64,000 nt of DNA from Musa acuminata AAA Group. Lineage: Eukaryota > Streptophyta > Magnoliopsida > Zingiberales > Musaceae. Below the pieces are notes generated by a model, which did no database searches, had not been told where the DNA came from, and worked only from the letters and a program-made list of their open reading frames with translations. Position 1 is the stretch's first letter, and each line of letters begins with the position of its first letter. A program made the position numbers and the translations under genes. Positions 1 to 8,997 of this stretch are shown piece by piece. Location: assembly GCF_036884655.1 (NCBI RefSeq), contig NC_088356.1, positions 16,808,001 to 16,872,000 on the forward strand, written 5' to 3'.

Positions 1-2345
1 ATTGGTTTAACTTATTGCATGAAAAACATATTATCAAGTTTTATCATCGTGCAGTTTTGAAGCCAAAAAATTTAGCAAATGTTACATCATGCTTAGAATA
101 TTCAGGCTATCAAGTTTCAGATATGCAAGTTCTACAGTATACAAGATAGCACTTTTAGAACATGCAAGCTAGCAATTTAGAGATGTTCAAGAAAGCAACT
201 CTTGCTTCTTGAGATATGCAAATTTGTCAAGTTTTGCTAGATGTGCAAGTTAGCATTTTTGCCTCTTGAGATAGGCAAGATAGCACATTTGCTTCTTTTG
301 AGATAGCAACTTTTCGCTTCTCTTTAGACTACAAGCTAGCAATTTTTTTACGATATACAAGTTAGCAAAAACTTCGAAAGCAAATGCAAGATAACTTTCT
401 TGTGTAGGCTCATGATTATTGCTTCCTATTGTAATGTGCAGGTTGCAAGTCTTGCTTCTTGAGATATTCAAGATGGTGATGTTCAAGAAGACAACTTTTG
501 CTTCTTGAAATAAGCAAGTTAGCAATCTTTGCTACTTAAGATAGGCAAGCTAGCAATCAAGTTTTTGCATCTTCTTGACTTGTGCAAGCTAGCTATCTCC
601 CCCTTTGTCATTGTAAAAAAGAAAGGAAGAATACAATTTTGTAGTTCTTTTTCCTTTTACAACGATTTCAAAATCATGACAAAGGATGAATAATCAAGTT
701 ATGAATGTCAAGACAATTTTTCATCATGAATATTTTATCATTGCATTATCATAAGTTGAAGTATTACATGCATAATATCATATCATCATTCATAATTACA
801 TTAATGTTTCAATATAGCAATTTCTTCTCAAAATGTGTAACTTAGCACTCATCATGATTTACATCATATGCAATACATCACATCATAATTAGAAAGCACA
901 AGTATTGCATGCATAATTGCAAATCATAAATGTTTCATATCATGATGGTATCAATTTTGTCAAATTATATCCTACCATGCATGATCAATAACTCCTCATT
1001 TGTATTTCATGCATTATTTCATTTCATCTCATAAGGAATATCAAGAAAAGTTATTGGATGAGGAGATAAATATTTTATGAATATACGGAATATCATAAGT
1101 GTTTCATGTATTCATATTATCACATGAAGCATATTATCATTTTTAAGATTCATAACATGAATATCATTATTACTATTTCATCAAAATCAATTTGGAGATT
1201 CACACAATATTATGAAATCATTAATCTCGATAAGATGGGAAAAGCATTTTCTTTTTAAGTGATTCTTTTAACACATCATAAAAAACTCATTCATAATTCA
1301 AGTGATTTACAAGATATCATAAATGAATTTATCACTTGTATTTCATCAAAATCGAGAACTCTAGAGATAGAAAATGATTGAAGCATTTAACATGATTGAT
1401 GCATGATTCATATTTAAAGTGTATCTTATGTCGTAAATACGAATCAAGCATTTGTCAAATCTGAAATCATCCTCAAAATTACATTCAATAAATTCATGTA
1501 TGACAAGCATAGATTTATTGAAAAATCAATAAGATAGAGGATTACATTTCAAGTGTTCATCAATTGTAGCATTTCATCATATGGTAAGATATCAATGCGT
1601 AAAACTGTGAAGCAAGATTTTGTTTGATATCTTGATACAGGGCATGATGTACACATTTCGAATATTTTAGCAAGTGTAGCATTGTATCACATGGTAAGAT
1701 ATCAGCTCGTATGATGCAAATTTTTGTTTGATATCTTGATACAGGGCATATAGCAATGATAGCAATCATATATTTCTTGGTGATGCAAGCATGGGATAAT
1801 CATAGCATAGTGTTTATAGCATCAATTCATATATTTTTCCCCCCCTTTTTTTTTTTTTTAAGTGTTTCATCTTAAGTGATCGATTTCATGTTAGCATGCC
1901 TTTTCATTTATGTCAAATGAAAACATGCATCAACGTTTAGGATCGTGAAATGAATTTCATCATAAAACCATCAATCACAAAAATCATCATGTATAACTTT
2001 AAAATCTCAAATCTTTATTCTTATGTCAAAATCATACATTATATTTAACAAACAAAGACAATGAAAAATATCAAGCCTTCCATACAAAAGCCATGTATCG
2101 TCATTGAAAAGCAATATGAAAATCATCAAAATATACATTCTTGCTTCTCAAGCACATAAATAAGATTTAATCTCACTAGGTGTACAATCATTAGATTTCT
2201 ATCTTGCATTAACATAAGACATGCAATTTTCATTATCATTTTCAAAATTACAAGCATGATCATAATAATAATAATTTTTTTTTTAACATGTAATTTTTAA
2301 GAAAATTAATTCTAAACTAAAAGAGAAAAATATATCATGAAAGCA
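1..2345 (-). mobile_element. AT-rich non-coding interior of a gag-only SIRE-like copia element (cut by window edge)
   Basis: Downstream of the gag at 2346-3356 one would expect pol, but no reading frame with protease, integrase or RT motifs is present. The sequence is AT-rich. At about 120-600 it carries many short repeats built on caagctagcaa and ttgcttctt. A purine-rich tract (ctccccctttgtc on the plus strand) lies near 596-610. Two diverged copies of a segment containing tggtaagatatca lie at about 1560-1760 and match the 3' non-coding part of the complete element at 13540-13755. The same combination recurs beside other gag-only copies at 46.0-48.4 kb and 51.8-54.7 kb. The left end of this element is outside the window. 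Confidence 0.75.
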
Positions 2346-3356
2346 TCAAGTAATTTCAAAATAAATTAGGGGGATTTCGATTACCTCATCATTGTAGGCT
2401 GTTAAGGCGTAGTTTGCCGCCTTGCTTTTGTTGACTTTCTCTTCTTCGGAGGAGCTCGATTCATCCCAATTTTTGTTCTTCTTCTTGCATTTAAAGCAAG
2501 TAGTTCGATTCTTTTTGCTTTTTAATTTTCGTTTCATTTGTAGTTTAAGTTCACCATCACTTGAGCTTATGCTCGAGTGGTCTTCAAATGTTCTATGTCC
2601 CAAATCCTTCCTGTTCTTTGGAAGGTTGTTTTGTTCATCATTGTCCTCATCACTTGAGTCATCGCTCAAGTGGCATTCATTTGTCCAGAGTTCCAAATCC
2701 TTCCTGTTCTTTGGAAGGTGATTGTGTTCAACATGTTCATCATGTGCATTGTGCACCATTTCATATGTGATCAATGAACCAATTAGTTCTTCAAGTGGAA
2801 ATTGGTTCAAGTTTTTCGATTCTTGAATAGCAGTTACTTTTGAATCCCAAGTTTTAGAAAGTGAGCGCAAAACTTTGTTAACGAGTTCAAAATCCGAAAA
2901 GCTTTTACCAAGTGATTTTAAACCATTGACGACATCCGTAAAACGGGTGTACATGTCAACAATGGTTTCGCTTGGTTTCATATGAAAAAGCTCGAAATCA
3001 TGCAGTAAAATATTAACTTTCGAGTCTTTGACTCTACTAGTTCCCTCGTGCGTGATTTCAAGAGCGCGCCAAATATCGAAAGCCGTTTCACACAAAGAAA
3101 CCCGATTGAACTCATTTTTGTCCAAAGCGCAAAATAAGGCATTCATAGCCTTTGCGTTTAAAGAAAAATACTTCTTCTCTAAATCCGACCATTCGTTCAT
3201 CGGTTTAGAGGGAAGTTGAAAACCGTTTTCAATGATATTCCATAAATCCAGATTTAGAGAAATCAAGAAAACTCTCATTCGAGTTTTCCAATAAGTGTAG
3301 TCCAATCCGTTAAAGAACGGTGGACGAAAGACCGAAAAGCCCTCTTGAAGAGCCAT
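2346..3356 (-). CDS. Copia gag polyprotein, pol-less element
   Basis: This 336-residue open frame is the capsid-type gag of a SIRE/Maximus-like Ty1/copia element. It opens with the PPFFNGLDYTYWKTRM block and continues with the conserved MKPSETIVDMYTRFTDVVNGL and PLEELIGSLITYEM stretches of the copia gag (UBN2) family. Near the C terminus only the first half of a CCHC zinc knuckle remains (CFKCKKK); the His and last Cys are absent. An acidic and serine-rich tail follows and the frame stops without entering pol. The start lies about 37 bases downstream of the primer site, as expected. The frame is uninterrupted, unlike the other gag-only copies, so a particle-forming protein is possible. RNA binding through the knuckle is probably lost. 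Confidence 0.85.
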   Translation of the reverse strand: MALQEGFSVFRPPFFNGLDYTYWKTRMRVFLISLNLDLWNIIENGFQLPSKPMNEWSDLEKKYFSLNAKAMNALFCALDKNEFNRVSLCETAFDIWRALEITHEGTSRVKDSKVNILLHDFELFHMKPSETIVDMYTRFTDVVNGLKSLGKSFSDFELVNKVLRSLSKTWDSKVTAIQESKNLNQFPLEELIGSLITYEMVHNAHDEHVEHNHLPKNRKDLELWTNECHLSDDSSDEDNDEQNNLPKNRKDLGHRTFEDHSSISSSDGELKLQMKRKLKSKKNRTTCFKCKKKNKNWDESSSSEEEKVNKSKAANYALTAYNDEVIEIPLIYFEIT

Positions 3357-3392
3357 TTCTCTCGGGTGTAAATCCGAAATGAGAAATACCCC

Positions 3393-3404
3393 GCTCTGAT
3401 ACCA
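3393..3404 (-). promoter_or_regulatory. Primer binding site (initiator-Met tRNA)
   Basis: On the minus strand this reads TGGTATCAGAGC, the usual plant copia primer site complementary to the 3' end of initiator-Met tRNA. It sits two bases from the LTR end and upstream of gag. Confidence 0.9.
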
Positions 3405-3539
3405 ATTGTTAGGATCGAGAGCACTAAGAGGGGGGGAGTGAATTAGTGCAGCGGAAATCTTTCAGCGATTAAAAACGAAAGCTGCGTTCGTTCAATAAAA
3501 ACTATTTTAATGCAAAAGCCAATTCTAAGATTACTTATG

Positions 3540-4034
3540 ATTAAGTGCAGTTTATGTCTAAACATAGTTTGCGTCTAAGCGCAATTTATGCAGTTTGCAG
3601 TTTGCGTCTAAATGCAGATTGCGTCTAAGCGCAGTTTGCATCTAAGCGCAGTTTGCGTCTAAGCTCAGATTGCGTTTAAGCGCAGTTTGCGTCTAATCGC
3701 AATTTATGTCTAAACTCAGATTGCGTCTAAGCGCAGTTTGCGTCTAAGCGCAAATTGCGTTTAAGCGCAGTTTGCGTCTGAGTGCAGTTTACGTGTAAGA
3801 TCAGATTGCGTCTGAGCGTAGTGCAATTTGCGTCTAAACGCAGTTTTACGTCTAAACACAGTTTTACGTCTAAACGTAGTTTTACGTCTAAACGCAGTTT
3901 GCGTCTAAACGCAGTTTTAAGTCTAAACGTAGTTTTACGTCTAAACGCAGTTTACGTCTAAACGCAGTTTTACGTCTAAACGTAGTTTTACGTTTAAAAG
4001 TAGTTTACGTCTAAAACACAGTTTTACGTCTAAG
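3540..4034 (-). repeat. Minisatellite of about 17-20 bp units inside the LTR transcript leader
   Basis: About 25 degenerate direct repeats built around gcgtctaagcgcagtt and acgtctaaacgcagtt. Other LTRs of this family carry only two to four copies (for example 11940-12000 and 19190-19250). The array lies between the TATA box and the LTR end, so it would be transcribed in R/U5. Confidence 0.85.
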
Positions 4035-4232
4035 CAGAATCAAGACGTAAACGTAAACTGCAAAGAAACTTGTTCGCAGAAATCAGTTTGCAGTTATAAA
4101 CAGAATCAAGACGTAAACGTAAACTGCAAAGAAACTCGTTTGCAGAAATCAGTTTGCAGTTATAAACAGAATCAAGACGTAAACGTAAACTGCAAAGAAA
4201 CTCGTTCGTAAAAGCGCAGAAGACAGTTTACA
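4035..4232 (-). repeat. 66-bp tandem repeat, three copies
   Basis: Three consecutive near-identical units begin at 4035, 4101 and 4167, each starting cagaatcaagacgtaaacg. A fourth, diverged copy follows. They adjoin the shorter minisatellite in the same LTR. Confidence 0.85.
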
Positions 4233-4789
4233 GTTATAAATAGAATCAAAACGTAAGTGTAAACCATAATGTAGAGATCGTACGAAAACACCGATTTACG
4301 TCTGGATGCAGATTTGAAAAGAACATAACTTAGAAACTTGTTCGTAAAAGCGCAGAGAGCAGTAACTATGTAGGAGGTTTGCAGTAATGATAAAGTGCTC
4401 AAAATGAAAGCAAACCAGAGATTTAGAGTGGTTCGGTCAGTCTTGACCTACTCCACTTTTGGCTTCCTCCACCGACGAGGTCACCGACGTCAACTAGAAG
4501 CCTTCCTTCAATAGGCGAAGGCCAACTACCCTCTTACAGATTCACTCCTTTTGACGGGCTTAGGAGACAACCCTTACAGAAGTTTTCTCTCCTCTCTTTA
4601 CAACTCAAACTTGAAGAATAGAAAGATGAGAACTAGCAGTTTTGAGCTCTAAGAAACACAGAAAGATTGCAAGATTTCGAGTGTGTGTTCTATGCTTTCA
4701 GTGCTGAATGGGTGGGGTATTTATAGGCCTCAACCCAGTTCAAATTTGGAGCTCAAAACGATCAAATCCCGGAATTCCGGGATCAGGCG

Positions 4790-5075
4790 GTTGCACCTCC
4801 TGACTGGAGAGGTTGCACCGCCTGGCAGAGCTCGAAGACTGAGCCCAGGCGGTGCCACCTCTTGACTGAGGCGGTTGCACCTCTCTGCCAGAGCTCGAAG
4901 ACCGAGCTCAGGCGGTGCCACCTCTCTGTCAGGGAGGTTGCACCGCCCAGTCTTGCTCGAAGACTGAGCTCAGGCGGTGCCACCTCCTGGCTGGGGAGGT
5001 TGCACCGCCCAGTCTCGCTGGGAGGCTTAGCCTAGGCGGTGCCACCTCCTGGCTGGGGCGGTGCCACCTCTTTCA
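4790..5075 (-). promoter_or_regulatory. U3 array of GC-rich palindromic motifs
   Basis: Repeated ggcggttgcaccgcc and ggcggtgccacctcc motifs, spaced about 30 bases, occur just upstream of the TATA box in the direction of transcription. Equivalent arrays occupy the same place in the LTRs at 12460-12810, 19700-20060 and 59350-59760. A role as promoter or enhancer sites is inferred from position. Confidence 0.6.
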
Positions 5076-6007
5076 CTATTTCAGCTCACTTGGTTTGGCT
5101 CCAAACTTGGCCTAAACCAGTCCGAACTTGGGCCTAATTGGCCTCTACTTGGGTTATAGGATTAACACCTAATCCTAACCCTAATTAATGTGCTAACTAT
5201 GATTTTAAAGACATTTTCTAAGCTATTACAAAGTCCGCAAGTCAAGACTTCTTCTGGCGAGCTTCCGGCAAACTTCCGGCGGTCTTCCGATGAACTCTCG
5301 GAAACCATTCTGCGGACTCCCGGCAAGCTCCTAGACTTCACGATTTGTTCTTAGCGAGTTCCAACGAGCTTCTTCGGCAAGCTCCGATCTTTCTCGGCGA
5401 GCTCCACGAACTCCCAACGAACCTTCCGGCGAGCTTCCGAAAAACCCTTCGGCAAGCTCCCAACTCATTCTCGGCTAGTTCCGGTAGCATTCCCGACGAA
5501 CCTTCGGACTTCCGTCGAACTCTCGAACTCGCAACAAATCCTTCGCACTTGACTCCGACACTTTGTTTCGCTTTATGTCTTCATCGTTATCATAGTTAAT
5601 CCTGCACAATTAAAACAAAACTTCGATCGAGACAATTAATCCTAAGCAATTAACCAAGTTGTCCGGCATGTCATTGGTCCCTCGACGCTTCGTCTGATTC
5701 TTCGGCGCATCGTCCTCTCCTGCGGCCTATTGCCCAATCGGCCAGTTGACTCCGCAACTCCGATATCCTTGGCACAATAACCGCTCTTCTTGGCCCGATG
5801 CCCGAGTCCACGGCCCGAAGCCTTCTGTCGATACGTCGACCGATCCACCGGCCCGACGTCCAATCTTCTGACATGTTCCTCCGGTACAACATGATGTTCC
5901 TGCTTTAATTGTCTCATCCTGATCAAAGCATCCTGCGTCACTCAAAACGCATATTAAATCATAAACATATATCAAGTAGTTTCATCATCAAAATACGAGA
6001 TTCAACA

Positions 6008-6283
6008 ATCTCCCCCTTTTTGATGATGACAACCACTTGATGACGGAGTTAAACTTAACTCCCGGAGTTTAAACAAACTCCCCCTATCAATATGCCATAT
6101 TGATAGAACATTGAATTCAAACTGAATTCAAGTCATTACAATATTCATCATGAATACTTGCAACACGTCAACATGAACATATGCATAAACTTATGCATAA
6201 CATGTCATGTCATCAACATACTTTCATCAACATACTTCTCCCCCTTTGTCATCAACAAAAAGGAGAAGTATCACATATCATAC
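6008..6283 (-). mobile_element. 3' end of a second SIRE-like interior with polypurine tract
   Basis: The minus strand carries the tract AAAAAGGGGGAGAT directly against the LTR (6008-6021). Inverted repeats lie at 6045-6062, 6084-6106 and 6111-6131. A second purine-rich tract lies near 6240. Only about 275 bases of interior remain before an LTR fragment follows. Confidence 0.8.
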
Positions 6284-6416
6284 TTCCTCCGGCACAACAT
6301 GATTTTTCCTGCTTTAATTGTCTCATCCTGATCGGAACATCCTGCGTCACTCAAAACGCAGATTAAAACATAAACACATATCAAGTGGTTTCATCATCAA
6401 AATACGAGATTCAATA
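6284..6416 (-). repeat. Fragment of a SIRE-like LTR (first ~133 bp of U3)
   Basis: This matches the right-hand end of the LTR at 3407-6007, including cctgctttaattgtctc and a final cgagattcaata (normally ...caaca). It is the outer edge of a broken tandem unit: partial LTR, interior end, complete LTR, primer site, gag. Confidence 0.8.
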
Positions 6417-6651
6417 GATCACCGCTAGAGAGGAGGACGCTTGACCTCCTTCACCCTCTCCTAAGGATCTGCAAGGAAATAGGGATATACAATCTCCTAG
6501 GTAACATAATCTACTCTATACGTAGTTTTAAGTTTTGTGGATTTTGCGCACCAATCTTCGCACGATGACGAACATCTCTTTGGGAATCGGAGATTTTGTT
6601 TTCTTGTTCTTCCGCTGTGCATCTGATGTCGCCCCCCAAGATTTCCCAACA
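6417..6651 (+). repeat. 3' fragment of a copia-type LTR (family C)
   Basis: The segment matches 37335-37572 in the same orientation and the start of the solo LTR at 22016 in reverse. It ends with gatttcccaaca. It is a remnant with no primer site beside it. Confidence 0.8.
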
Positions 6652-7560
6652 CATAGCACTTCTTGTCATCTTATTATTCACTAAAGTGAAGCTTCTAGTA
6701 ACTCCCGATCATACCTCTATATGATCAAGTCTCTCATAGGACTTCTCCTATGTGTGTTGCATTGCCTCAAATTTTTTACCATAATCTATTATACCATGCT
6801 ATATTTTGATAACATCTCTATTGTATTCTGATCTTTGTGAGATAAACTCGGACTGTGATCTCTTCATGTGTGGCCTCTACTTGTTGCACATCACAAGGCC
6901 TCTACCACCTCTAATTGTGTTTTCTCCTTTAATAATCAACTTTTGTCTACCCATTCTTGAGTCATACCTAGACAAAATATAGTTCTAGGATAGTCTATCA
7001 CCTAGCAGCCCTCAAAGTCCACTGATTTTACTAAAATTAGTGTGTCATTATTTAAATCTTGGGCCCCTCCCCCTAGTATAATCTTTGTTGCACTCTACTT
7101 CTTTTCACGTCAACTTAAATAGTAGCACTATAACTCTTTAAGAGTACCCATATTCGTATCCTCTTGCCTCATGCCAAGGCCTTCCGACCCCAACTTCACC
7201 TCTGTAAGTTGAGTCGCCTTAGTCCCTTCGTCAAATGCTTTATCGTGATAAGATACATGTGTCTTGAAGCACCCTTTAATTTTAACACCATGTAAGATGA
7301 GTCTGTTTCATTATAACAAGGGACACATGGAATGCCATGATCTCGCTCTTACTTTTACAAGAGTTCATATCCTTGATCTCCATCTAAGGAAAGCTTTATG
7401 TCGTCGCTCCATATTTTGTCTTCTATGTCGACTCCCTTCATATGGCTTTGGTATTTTACCAAATTCTACCTAAGTTGCTTCACTCAATTTGAATTAAGCT
7501 TATGGTGGCCCTTGTACCAACCACTCTACGGGTCAAATCTCCATTGAAGTAACTTTTCTC
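6652..7560. mobile_element. Degenerate remnant of LTR element family D
   Basis: About 6660-6930 resembles the reverse complement of 33450-33665. About 7330-7540 resembles 34110-34310 in direct orientation. The two parts are therefore rearranged relative to the better-preserved copy. No coding sequence is recognisable. Confidence 0.6.
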
Positions 7561-8997
7561 TTTATATGGAAGCTTTGGAGATCATCATCCCCTTGGATTG
7601 CTCTATATTATTAAATAATTTATATATTAATTCCATCACTACGAGCATACTTACTAGATTGTGATTCTTCACTAGTATAACCTCTATTAGTCTCTCAAAA
7701 CTTAGGAATATACTCAATTTACTATACACTTCAGCCTCCAATAGATATATCATTCTCATGTCACAACACAAATTTAAACTTCCATAGTTTTAATAATTGA
7801 GATGGTGACGAATAGTCCACTGTATTATTCTTTACACCCGCATTGGAATTGTTGCAGAGGAAATCACGAGGGGATCGAAAGAAACATCAAAAGCTGATTG
7901 TGATCGATCAATAAATATTTTTTCTTTTTTTTGCGTTGTACCTGCAATCAGATTCCGTCACACAAACATGTCGAGATGTGATTTGCTAAGGTATGGGCTT
8001 CCCAAGTTACATCACTCCTCTATAGCTAGCATTTGATATTGGGATTTTGGAGCACTCAAATCCTGTAAGTACCATATTCCCTTTAGTTTTCTGATGGTTT
8101 TAGCTTTAATCTCCCTGTTGACGTTATACATAAAGAAGTAATTGAGAAGATTACTAAAAGTAGACAAGGTTTTATCACTGAAAATAATGGAAATCTTCGT
8201 TATTTGGTTTCTCCTTTGTGCATATGTAAGCGAAGACATTGCTGGTAAGTATTTGAGATAAGGTTTATATGATTCATTCATATGCTTTAATCTCAAGGTT
8301 CAATTGTTTTGGATTGACAGAATGTCACTTCTGTAAATCTTGTGAAAGAGAAACTTTAGTTAATAACGGTTTCCGTGGAATTTTTAGTCTAAGGTCCTTT
8401 TGTGGAGTTTATTGTTAGTCTGAAGGAAGGTCCTTTTATGAAGTTTCTGGGTTGCGTAAAAACTCAAGTGGTGCTTTTAGACTTGTCTGAGGTTGGAGCT
8501 GGCTGTGTCATAAGAAATCACATGAATCACACTCGTCATAGGTGTTTCTTCATGAGACTTGCTGCTTGTGAGCTGGATGATTTGCCTAAAATTTAGATGA
8601 CCAATACCATAAAAATCTAAGTAGTTAGGTTATCAACTTATGTAGGATGAGCTAAAATTGTTTTCCCACATGAAAATTTGTGATTAAATGAATTGATTAC
8701 AAAGTTAACTAAAATGAGGTAAAAACCACTTATAAATATTAATTGCTTGCTGTTGAGGGAGCACCTCAATCTTACTGTCATCATTTTAACTCCCACCACC
8801 AGGCAAACCACTGCTTATTTTTTCAAACCCTCATCCCCATTTATCCCTGTATAAATTGCAAGCTCAATGATGTTATTACCCTCCTGACTGCTGATTAGAT
8901 TGCAATCTGATGCTTTGTTGTTCTCAAATGAAAACTTCCCGATCAGAATGGATTGTGCAAGCATAAAGAAACTCATGTGTCATAATAGGCTGATAGA
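7561..8997. other. Region 3' of the PPR gene without recognised genes
   Basis: This is mixed-composition sequence without LTR family matches elsewhere in the window, so it probably belongs to the host gene island. Short frames occur (for example plus 8402-8596, 64 codons), but none shows a domain I recognise. The part nearest 8997 would hold the 3' UTR of the PPR gene. Confidence 0.4.

Larger units (their letters stand above)
3407..6007 (-). repeat. SIRE-like LTR, 2601 bp, flanked by a primer site and a polypurine tract
   Basis: Read on the minus strand the LTR starts TGTTGAATCTCG and ends CCTAACA. A TATA box (TATAAATA) is at 4718-4725. U3 holds a GC-rich palindrome array (about 4790-5075) and a run of cttccggcgagctt-like repeats (5240-5560). 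The LTR is longer than its relatives (1.4-1.8 kb), largely because of tandem arrays at 3540-4232 downstream of the TATA box. Unusually, it has a primer site and gag on one side and a polypurine tract on the other, so it joins two element interiors rather than ending one element. Confidence 0.85.

Noticed and set aside
3540..4034. Regular direct repeats resembling a CRISPR array
   Set aside because: Units are contiguous without unique spacers, degenerate, and inside a plant LTR.
5158..5188. cctaaccctaat stretches suggesting interstitial telomere repeat (also near 50960 and 56520)
   Set aside because: Barely two units, and found at the same place in several LTRs, so part of the LTR sequence.
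8402..8596. 64-codon plus-strand frame downstream of the PPR gene
   Set aside because: Short, no domain, and no splice or promoter context that supports it.
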